Shown here: piece by piece, positions 25,801-35,200 of the stretch | Layout of the letters: each line of letters opens with the position of its first letter | How positions within the stretch are numbered: the first letter of the stretch is position 1 | Assembly: GCF_019703515.2 (NCBI RefSeq) | Contig: NC_059347.1 | Location: 20,792,001-20,856,000, forward strand | Direction of reading: 5' to 3' | Length of the DNA stretch: 64,000 nt | From: Myxocyprinus asiaticus | Lineage: Eukaryota > Chordata > Actinopteri > Cypriniformes > Catostomidae | Notes under the pieces: generated by a model | What the model was told of the DNA's origin: nothing | The model's input: the letters and a program-made list of their open reading frames with translations, nothing else | Database searches by the model: none | Made by a program: the position numbers and the translations under genes

Positions 25801-27895
25801 TGCACCCCTCCCACCCTCTTGGCAAGACTTGTCTGAGGCATGGTTTTTTGCTTAAACAAACCATGACATATTGAGATCAGTGTGTCTATGAGGTTTTCAG
25901 AAACACTCATTTTGTCTGTTGTAGCATGCAGCAGGGGAAGATGTTCTTTTTCATTGGCATTACCATGGCGGTGATCCAGGGCGGATATGCCCGCAGGATC
26001 AAACCAGGTCATCAGATCCAGACTGTTAGCATGGTAAACTCTGTCATACATTACTGGATCACAAGTCAATAAAATAAAATAAAAAAGAGTAATTGCAATA
26101 CAATTATCTTTGAAACTTAACCGCTCAAAAGAGGTAGTCAAAGGCCTGTAGCTCATATCATGACTAAATATTTGTTTTCATATATGTTTCAGGCAATTGT
26201 ATCCCTTATACCAGCCTTCTTGCTCATTGGAATGGCATGGAATTTGACACTCCTCTATTCTGGCTTATTTTTGTACTCCTTTGGTAAGAAAGTATGCATG
26301 TATTCTGAATATCCAAATGCATGCTTTGTAACAGATAGCACAATTAAAAGTGCACTCAGTAATTTTTTTCCTCATTAAAAACGTTTTACTCCCCTAAACA
26401 TTTCTTGCAATTTTGAAACATTTATATAAAATCATGAGCACTTACAAGAAATGAAGACTCCAGTCATATCAGTAACCTTATGTTCTGTTTTACATGGAGA
26501 GGGTCTCCTTGTGTGGGCTGCCATGTTAGGATCACATGACCAGTTGAATACCACACGCCTAATCTCAGTAGGTGTCCTGTGATTGGACACTTTCACTAAT
26601 GGATTAAATTAATCATGCCTGACTTTTAATAGTGATTTTTAACAATGGCATTTAACTGAAAACTATTGATTTTGAATGATGCTGCATGCACGCTCCTATA
26701 GGTGTCAGTGTACATCCAGGACAACATGATCCAAAACTTACTGAGTGCACCTTTTTTGTAATGATTTTGAATTCATGTTTATTTTTTGTTTGATCATCCA
26801 TGAATGCAGATATATCTTTATATAGTGTTAAAAAAAAAAAAAATGTATTTACTCTTTTTTTGCAGCTGCTGCTATTGTTGTTCCATGCCTTTCAGCGCAG
26901 GTGTCTGGACATGGTGATTTTTTTTAACTTTTTTTAATTTTTTTGTCTTGTGCCACAAGATTTTCATAAATTCAATAAGAACTAGAATTCATTTTTTGAG
27001 AGAACAGTTCTCAATAATATACTAGCCTGAACACTGATTGGTGATGTATCAATGATGCGTTATATTGATGTGTTAGGCTCAGCCAGTCAGAAGGGAACAG
27101 TAATGGGAATCCTTCGGAGTCTTGGAGCTTTAGCTCGAGCTCTAGGCCCCATTGTGACTTCTTCAGGTAAGCAAGAAGGATTTCAATTCAGATGCACCTT
27201 GATCCAGTTCAAACTCATTTAAACACTGTTCACAACCCATTTTACTTTCATAATATTACACATTTTCTAGTGAAGCAGGATATTCAATGAGGAAAAAAAC
27301 GTAGGGTTGGACTTGATTTTATACAATCAGGATATGGTTGGATCATGAAAAGTGGGCATCACATTCCAGAATGGTCCTAAGTGGTTTGAAGGGAGGGGCT
27401 GAAAGTAAAAGGGAGTTATTATGCCAGCTGAGAAGGAAAGTCATTTCAGAGGCAGAGCAAGTTATTACATTTTGATTAAAGATTATGAAGACCAACTTAG
27501 AAAAATTGGAATAGCATGCAATAAGGAATCATACACAATAAAACCTGGAACGCATGTTAAGGAAATAAATAGTCAGTTTAAAATTCATGTTGAATTTAAA
27601 TGTCTTATTTGGTTTACTAGGTTGTTTAATGTACATGATGCTTTATGTAAACATAACGTATGATTACAGTACATGGAAATGTCTCACCTATAATACCAAT
27701 ATAATTTACTCACAAATCAATCTTTATTTTTGTGTGTAATTTTATTGCACCTCACAACCACAAAACATAATTTAATTTCTCTTTTTTATAGTGTACTGGT
27801 TGGCTGGAGCCGAATTATGCTTTATAGCCAGTTCAGCATTCTTTATAGTCCCTCTGGTTTTACTGAGGAGACTGAAAAGACAGAAGGAGGAGTAA
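22895..27895 (+). CDS. mfsd10: MFSD10, major facilitator superfamily transporter
   Basis: A 12-helix MFS protein, related in family to bacterial tetracycline exporters and implicated as an organic anion transporter. Twelve coding exons: 22895-23044 (exon opens 22794), 23616-23712, 23832-23935, 24171-24329, 24452-24640, 25193-25301, 25472-25583, 25925-26033, 26193-26283, 26866-26913, 27077-27166 and 27792-27895 (TAA 27893-27895). They sum to 1362 nt, an open 453 residues, with GT..AG at every junction. First transmembrane segment: VVFLALLLDLLGFTLILPLL, right after a short polar N-terminus. The MFS motif A is clear in the third coding exon (GALSDDYGRKPLLLL). Later helices include SRVVGGICKGNVSLC and GFTLGPLMGAYF; the C-terminus is basic (LRRLKRQKEE). 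A variable acidic loop lies in the sixth exon, in the usual central cytosolic position. Introns carry a TIR MITE and a dispersed repeat but the frame is intact. Head to head with COQ2. Confidence 0.95.
26348..26754. repeat. TIR MITE in MFSD10 intron
   Basis: The left end (AAGTGCACTCAGTAATTTTT after TTAA 26344-26347) and the right end (TTACTGAGTGCACCTTTTTT) are inverse of each other. The interior includes CCATGTTAGGATCACATGAC, which is also found, inverted, at 29735-30098. No coding capacity. Confidence 0.72.
27215..27490 (+). repeat. Dispersed repeat, copy 1 (MFSD10 last intron)
   Basis: Shares phrases in the same order with 35640-35925: CACAACCCATTTTACTT, GATATTCAATG(A/T)GGAAAAAA, GTAGGGT(T/G)GGACTT, GAAAGTC, and GATTATGAAGAC. 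Similarity is clear though diverged. No TIR, tRNA or poly(A) feature was seen, so the class is unknown. Confidence 0.6.
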
Positions 27896-28101
27896 CATCG
27901 AGAGTTTTAAGGAATAACTGTTGTGTCATTAGGGCTCAAACCTCTTCTCCATTGTTGCCTTAGTGTCACTTAAGAAAGTTTCAATTGAAATGTTTACAGT
28001 GTACACAATATACCAACATTTATACATGTACATGAACATTCTTAATGTGTACTGTAATTTTTTATTTTGGATATGTTTATGCCTCTTTACTTGCTTAACT
28101 A

Positions 28102-28131
<30 letters not shown>
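27896..28131 (+). terminator. mfsd10: MFSD10 3' UTR
   Basis: Sequence after the MFSD10 stop; no AATAAA occurs before the TIR element at 28132. An AATAAA lies beyond that element at about 28715, so the transcript may read through it. (TA)n and (CA)n lie at about 28102-28130. Confidence 0.4.
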
Positions 28132-28132
<1 letters not shown>

Positions 28133-28662
28133 ACCAGTCAAAAGTTTTGAAACACTTACTCATTCTTTAGTATAATTTTTTTCACATTTTTGAATAATAG
28201 TAAAGTCATCAAAACTATGGAAGAACATAAATGGAACTATGGGAATTATGTTGTGACTAAACAAAATCCAAAATAAATCAAAACTGTGTTATATTTTAGC
28301 ATCTTCAAAGTAGTCACCCTTTGCCTAGAATTTGCAGACATGTACTTCTGACATTTTCTCAACCAACTTCTTGAGGTATCACCCTGGGATGCTTTTTAAA
28401 CAGTATTGAAGGAGTTCCCATCTATGCTGGGCACGTATTGGCTGCTTTTCTTTATTATTTGGTCCAAGTCATCCATTTCAAAAACTTTTTTTTATTTTTT
28501 ATACAATTTTAGTTTTATAATGAAATAAATTAATATGGTGGCACAATTATATTTTTGTCTACAAAACTAATTTCAAACATTTAAGCATACGCCTTCAGAT
28601 CAAAAGATTTTTAAGATCATGAGAAACATTTCAGTCAAGTGTTTCAAAACTTTTGACCGGTA

Positions 28663-28665
<3 letters not shown>
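28132..28665. mobile_element. Tc1/mariner-type MITE
   Basis: Inverted ends CTACCAGTCAAAAGTTTTGA and its inverse (CAAAACTTTTGACCGGTAGT) lie within TA-rich flanks, as expected for the TA target of Tc1/mariner elements. The interior has remnants of a Tc1 transposase end (the complement of TTGGACCAAATAATAAAG and following) but no open frame. Confidence 0.75.
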
Positions 28666-28696
<31 letters not shown>

Positions 28697-28922
28697 TTTT
28701 TAATCAGATTTTTAAATAAAGGTGATCATTGTCAACCAGAGTTTTTTTTAATTTATTTATTCATGTATTTATTTGCATGGTAATGCCTTTGGATGCACAG
28801 CAGTAGAAAAATTTGTTGTCTTGAGGGTTCTTCAAGCGGTGATTGGTCAGATCGCTGTTGAGGGTGCGTTCACTTCATCGAGTGTCACAATTAGTCTTCG
28901 TGTTTTATAACAATTTTAAATT

Positions 28923-29365
28923 GGCCTGGGAAGCTCAGCGAGTAATGACGCTGACTACCACACCAGGAGTCGCAAGTTTGAATCCAGGGTGTGCTGAGTG
29001 ACTCCAGCCAGGTCTCCTAAGCAACCAAATTGGCCCGGTTGCTAGGGAGAGTAGAGTCACCTCCTCGTGGTCGCTATAATGTGGTTCTCCCTCTCAGTGG
29101 GGCGCATGGTGAGTTGTGCGTGGATTCCGCGGAGAATAGCGTGAAGCCTCCACATGCGCTACGTCTCCACGGTAACACTCTCAACAAGCCACGTGATAAG
29201 ATGCGCGGATTGACGGTCTCAGACGTAGAGGCAACTGAGATTTGTCCTCCGGCACCCGGATTGAGGCGAGTCAATACGCCACCACGAGGACTTAGAGCGC
29301 AGTGGGAATTGGGCATTCTAAATTGGGGAGAAAACATAAAAACTATTTAAATTATTAAAATTATC
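28923..29365 (+). mobile_element. tRNA-derived SINE, copy A
   Basis: The head resembles a tRNA gene with Pol III promoter boxes: box A-like AAGCTCAGCGAGT and box B-like AGTTTGAATCC. The body (CCAGGTCTCCTAAGCAACCA, GGTTGCTAGGGAGAGTAGAG, CACGTGATAAGATGCGCGGA) recurs at 33621-34061, 57363-57795 and 63740-64000. AT-rich tail at 29335-29365; flanks share TTTAAATT. An 106-codon frame across it is incidental. Confidence 0.85.
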
Positions 29366-29734
29366 AAATCCAATTAATAGGAAAACATATATTTTGGTAT
29401 ATGGTAAATTAAAAGGTAATTTCTCTCATCTCTCTCGTCAGACAAGGATTTATCAGGAAATTTTTACTGGGGTACAGCAGAACTTTACTGGGGTTCGTGT
29501 GCCCCAGTAAAAGGGGTCTTGGCGACGCCTCTGCTTGACAGCTGTGACGTCATATTTTATTTTTTTGTAAAACACTTTCTATATAAACAAAAAAGCTGTT
29601 TTACCATTAAAATTGTTGCTAAAGAAACACTATTTTACGAAGTGTGTGGACGTGAATAGCTCTGAGTAGAATCTACGAGTTGCCATCTCGTAATTACAGT
29701 AATTACGAAATGACGTGAATGCACCATAATACTG
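29366..29734. other. MFSD10-SECISBP2 intergenic DNA
   Basis: Nothing recognised apart from a small palindrome-like segment (TTTACTGGGGTACAGCAGAA and GTGCCCCAGTAAAAG, about 29463-29515). Confidence 0.4.
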
Positions 29735-30098
29735 ACACCAGCATGGATGCAGCATCATTGAACTGCTGTAGTTTTCTATTACCAGTGCTATGAAGAAATT
29801 CACTGTTCACAGTCAGTCATCATAAATTGAATCCATGAGTAAAAGTGTCCAATAACAAGGCGGTTAACTGAGATTAAGCCAGTAGTTTTTAGCTGGTCAT
29901 GTGATCATAACATGGCAGCCCCCAGTAGGGGACCCCCTCCATGTGGAATAAAACAGCTTCATTAGGTTACTGATATGACTGGAGTCTTTATCTATGTGGT
30001 CATGGTTTTAAACACATATTTCAAAATTACTATTCAATTCTTTAAGAGTAAAAGTTTTTAATGTGGGGGAAGAAAAAAAGAGTACTGGGTGCACCTTT
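29735..30098. repeat. TIR MITE, inverted relative to 26348-26754
   Basis: The right end TACTGGGTGCACCTTTAA and interior phrases (GGTCATGTGATCATAACATG, ACTGATATGACTGGAGTCTT) are the complements of the MFSD10 intron MITE. The left end is less clear. It lies just upstream of the SECISBP2 first exon. Confidence 0.6.
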
Positions 30099-31002
30099 AA
30101 GTGGCTGAATAGAGTCGTGTGTTATCAGTCCACATTTCAAAATAAGAGTCCCCGCACTGACAGACGTTGTTGTCAACTTTGAGCCTAATCTCTAATTATT
30201 TGGCCTGCTAGTTTCACACGAGTCAAATGGAGTACGCGTTTTTAAAATGGAGTTCGGAAAGGTAAGATCAAATCTTGATATGCATCCATATTCGCATGTA
30301 TGTAGCACGTATAACTATCCGTTCATCATGACGTTTATTTACACGGGCTCAGGTGTCTATCTGAACTGAAGAGCCATCGAGAAATCCCATATGTCTCAGC
30401 TGGTTGACCTGGCACAGAAGAGCTGCTGAAAGCTATACGCGACCCGCTTACCCTCTCTAATGTTATTCGGCATGTAGGGTTGAAGCCGATGCGTTTAAGT
30501 GTGACATGAAGAAGTTTGCATGATGTTTACTGTCTAGCTGACTGCTAACCTATCCACTCTAAATTACATTACGACAGCAGTCTTTAAAAAACCGCATACA
30601 CGAGTATTTATCGCCTGTTCAATTGTTAAAACAGCTTAATAACGGTCGTCAATGTCTTACAAATAGGAAACCATGTTTGGAAACTGTCTGGCCCTGAAAG
30701 CGACTTTGATTGAGTGCTTTATGACATAAGATTGTTGTTTACTATCTGTTGAACGGTGTGATCTTTAATCTTTTACTGCGACCTCATGGACATGAATTCT
30801 GCTTCGTTCATATAAACACTGGTTTGGGGACCATACACGGTGGTGCTTGATTAGTTACTCGTTTTAATTGAAGTGCATTACACGTTGTCTCGTGACCAGT
30901 GTGTTCCTTGAACCTGTTTCTGTGCTCACAGATGTCGACGACTGCTGCTGTTTTGGATCCACTGAAGTTGTTTCATGAATAACCTTCTACAGATAGACAA
31001 AA
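30099..31002 (+). promoter_or_regulatory. secisbp2: SECISBP2 promoter and 5' UTR with upstream ORFs
   Basis: A first exon ends at 30259 or so (GTTCGGAAAG, then GTAAGATC); the second exon opens at 30932 after TGTGCTCACAG and carries the start codon at 31003. Spliced together they contain two upstream ATGs: one at 30228 (frame MEYAFLKWSSER.., closing at a TGA in exon 2), and one at 30249 or so (MEFGKMSTTAAVL.., closing at TAA before the main ATG). The intron between them is about 670 nt with no other feature. A core promoter motif was not identified; the region is GC-neutral. Confidence 0.55.
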
Positions 31003-31218
31003 ATGGAAGATAATTCAACAAGGTAAATTCACCTGACTATGTATGTCGTATCTCACTTAAATATGCTAGGTACAGCCAGTGACTGGTGACAGAGAAAGAA
31101 ATATGATAAACTTTTTAGTTTTAAATTGGTAACGGTCAAGGTTTTTCAAAGAAAGTTACATCAATGAACTGTTTAACATTGTGAAAGATAATAATATTTG
31201 TTAAAGTTATTGAAAACT

Positions 31219-31250
<32 letters not shown>

Positions 31251-32119
31251 CACTGTATACACACACACACACACACCGATCAGTCACAGCATTAAAACCA
31301 CCTGCCTAATATTGTGTAGGTCTCCTTCGTGCCGCCAAAACTGCACCAACCCGCATCTCAGAATAGCATTCAGAGATGATATTCTTCTCACCACAATTGT
31401 ACAGAGCGGTTATCTGAGTTACCGTAGACTTTGTCAGTTCGAACTAGTCTGGCCATTCTCTGTTGACCTCTCTCATCAACAAGGCATTTCCGTCCACAGA
31501 ACTGCCACTCACTGGATGTTTTTTGGTTTTGGCACCATTCTGAGTAAATTCTAGAGACTGTAGTGTGTGAAAATCCCAGGAGATCAGCAGTTACAGAAAT
31601 ACTCAAATCAGCCCATCTGGCACCAACAGTCATGCCGAGGTCCAAATCACTGAGATCACATTTTTTCCCCATTCTGATGGTTGATGTGAACATTAACTGA
31701 AGCTCCTGACCCATATATGCATGATTTTATGCACTGCTGCCACACGATTGGCTGATTAGATAATTGCATGGATGATTGTTGGTCCCAGATGGGCTGGTTT
31801 GAGTATTTCTGTAACTGCTGATCTCCTGGGATTTTCACACACAACAGTCTCTAGAATTTACTCAGAATGGTGCCAAAAACAAAAAACATCCAGTGAGTGG
31901 CAGTTCTGTGGATGGAAATGCCTTATTGATGAGAGGGGTCAACAGAGAATGGCCAGACTGGTTCGAACTGACAAAGTCTACGGTAACTCAGATTACCGCT
32001 CTGTACAATTGTGGTGAGAAGAATAATATCTCGGAGTACTATTATGAGATGTGCTGTTTTGGCCGCAGGAGGGGGACCTACTCAATATTAGGCAAGTGGT
32101 TTAATGTTATGGCTGATCG

Positions 32120-32208
<89 letters not shown>

Positions 32209-35200
32209 TGTGCAAAAGTCTTAGGCACATAAGATGTTTCACAAAAGCATTTGTCTTAAGATGGTTATTTATATCTTCAGCTTTAGTGTGTCAATAGGAA
32301 ATATAAATGTTAGACTCCCAAACATTAATTTTGCAAATAGAAAAGATTAGAATAGAAGAACAGGGCACTCTGCAACAGATATCATGGCCCCACAGAGACC
32401 CCCACTGAATATCGTGTCTGTCTGAGATTACATAAAGAGACAGAAGCAAATTTTCCAAAAAGCTTGGAGCATCCTATCTGACAACAAAAAGAAAAACTGT
32501 GTCCAGGGGTACCTAGGAGAATTGGTGCTGTTTTGAAGGCAAAGGTGGTCACACCGAATATTGATTTATCTTTTTTTTATGTTTACTGGACTTCGTATGA
32601 CATTAAGTGATAAATGAAAACTATTTATGGCGTTATTTTTGAATAAATCCTCACTATGAAAAAAGTGCCTAAAACTTTTGCACAGTACTGTGTATATATA
32701 TATATATATATGGACATCTCCCAAAACTGAATCTGGGGTTTCATCTTTCTAATTTTTTCTTCTGCACTTTAGGTCTTTAATTATGGATCAAACAGGCCAG
32801 TCCTCATGTGAAGACTGGTTTAAGAGAAGGCAAAGATCAGCAGACCATCAGTATGGCACGACACCAAGAAAACACAGCAACAACAGCAGCTCTCAGGTCA
32901 CCTACAAGAGTGCTGATCTCAAAACTCATCATAGTGAACTACAAGACAGCTCAAACAAGCAAACTGGAAAGGTAAAACAAGGCTGGACATTCTGACAGCT
33001 TAATTGTATATGTGTATTTTGTTGCACATTTGAAAACGTAGTAAAGCTTTTGTAATCTTGCAGGATAAAAGAGCTGAGCCTTCCCCCCAGGACAAAAGAA
33101 TCAGCAGAAGGTCAACAGACGGAAGAGGTAACCATTTCTTTTAAGGATTCATTTTAAAGGGATAGTTCACCCAAAATGAAAAATATGTCATAATTTACTC
33201 ACCCTCATGTTGTTAGATAAAATGTTAAGGACTGACAGCCTCAGTCACGGGCCATTCACAAAAACTTTTTACTTTACAAATTTTTTCAGTTCAATTCAGT
33301 TTTTGCCCATAAAGGCTGAGGGTAAACATTTCTTAACATCTTGACATAATTTTTATTCATAAAGAACAACTTGATAGTTGTTCTTTATTTTATAATTTAA
33401 TTTTGTTTCATGAATGAAGCAAGGGTTGTAACACCAGTGAAGATAACACCAGTGACAAATTCTCTTTTCACAAATCACACACCACTAAAATCAATAAATC
33501 ATACCATTAAATATTTTTTTTCTTCCAATTAAAATCTTTGACATGAATATAAACAATGTAACACCAATGCCATTTAAATGAACCATGTGAAAAAAATTAC
33601 AGTCAAAATGTAAATTATTATAATTATTTATTTATTTTATTTTTTTCACCCAATTTGGAATGCCCAATTCCCAGTGCGCTTTAAGTCCTCGTGGTTGCGT
33701 AGTTATTCGCCTCAATCCGGGTGGCGGAGGATGAATCCCAATTGCCTCCGCGTCTGAGACCATCAACCCGCGCATCTTATCACGTGGCTTGTTGAGCGTG
33801 TTGCCATGGAGACATAGCGCGTGTGAAGGCTTCACGCTTCACGGCATCCGCGCTTAACTCACCATGCGCCCCACCGAGAACGAACCACATTGTAGCGACC
33901 ACGAGGAGGTTACCCCATGTGACTCTACCCTCCCTAGCAACCGGGCCAATTTGGTTACTTAGGAGACCTGGCTGGAGTCACTCAGCACGCCCTGGAATTC
34001 GAACTAGTGAACTCCAGGGGTGGTAGCCAGAGTCTTTTACCACTGAGCAACCCAGGCCCCTAAAATGTAAATTATTAACTTTTTCAACATAGTGGGAAAA
34101 TCTTTATATGCACATTTGAGCAGCCTCTTCTTCCTCTGCATTTTGACCTGGGATGTTCTTTTCCACAACTTTTTGTGTTTTGTGTTATATAAATACTTAT
34201 TATATTTAGCTTTTTTCACACTTTTAAAGCCTTTCACTAATGCTAGACCTGAGAAAACAAAATTAGTAAAAATAAACACATTAATATCTGTAAATGTCAT
34301 AGAAGTGGTGTACCAGTTGAAGAGGACAAGGGTTTTTTCAGGCAATTGACAAATTCAAAAAGGTTTTTCATTAAGAAAATGTGTAAAACATTATAGTCAA
34401 ACTGTAACAGTTAAAGGACGGGCAAGGAGGAGGCGAGAACCAGCTGAAAAGTAAACATAAACTTCTCTCTCTCGAACCGGCATCTCCGGCTGCCCCTTAT
34501 ATCGCTCTCCCGCTGATCAGCTGATTCAGCGCTGGCCGTGCTCCACCTGGGAGGGAGACGCTGCCCTTCCGGCCGTTCTGTCAGCCGGTGTTCCACCCTG
34601 CCTCCTGTGAACCTGGGGGGAGAGACGAGGGGAGGCGTGGGGAGAGGGAAAGGGCAAGCAGAGACACACAAAGAGAGAGAGAGAGAAATTGCTCGCCGGC
34701 TCCCGGATGTGCTGTCGCCTGGTCCTCAATCGCTCCTCTGCTGGCGGACAGCTTATTACGCTCTCCCACTGATCAGCTGATTCAGCGCCGGCTGTGCTCC
34801 ATCACGACCCGGCCACGCCCTCCTTGTCACACAAACCATTTCATACTTTATTATTTATTAAAATGTCAGGATATAGAAAGATGTCTTTTAAATGGGGTTT
34901 CATGACTGTTTGAAATCTTTTTCATGAATGATAAGTCACTGGAAATGTTTGTCACCATATTTTGATAATGACCCTCACCATTCACTTTCATTGCATCTTT
35001 TTCCCATACTGTACATTGAAAGTGAATGGTGACTGAGCTGGCATTCAGTCTACCATCTCCTTTTGTGTTCCAACTCTTTTCGCCTTTAGAGCAACATGAG
35101 AGCGAGCAAGTGGTGACAGAATTTTCATTTTTTGGGTGAACTGTCCCTTTAAATGGATGATTCACGTCTCTATCCAGGTTATAGAGGGACCAAACCTACC

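Larger units (their letters stand above)
33158..35148. mobile_element. Possible foldback MITE split by insertions
   Basis: The left end AGGGATAGTTCACCC (33158, after TTAA 33154-33157) and the right end GGGTGAACTGTCCCT (ending 35148, before TTAA 35149-35152) are inverse, and the subterminal sequences also pair (TTACTCACCCTCATGTTGTT against the inverse of GCAACATGAGAGCGAGCAAG). The space between holds a SINE (33621-34061) and a GC-rich repeat (34408-34832). Either one element was split, or two partial copies happen to face each other. It fills most of the SECISBP2 intron 33128-35177. Confidence 0.45.

Noticed and set aside
27421..27663. 80-codon frame in the last MFSD10 intron
   Set aside because: Lies over the dispersed repeat also found at 35640-35925, where the frame is not kept.
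28923..29000. Possible tRNA gene
   Set aside because: Box A and B-like motifs are present but no cloverleaf closes properly and the sequence continues into a repeated body; it is a SINE head.
29030..29350. 106-codon and opposing 87-codon frames
   Set aside because: Both lie in the SINE body, which recurs elsewhere with the frame broken.
32121..32201. CRISPR-like regular repeats
   Set aside because: A dinucleotide microsatellite in a vertebrate genome; no spacers.
34411..34905. Several overlapping frames of 60-105 codons on both strands
   Set aside because: Caused by GC-rich composition of a repeat; no conserved motif and no splice context.
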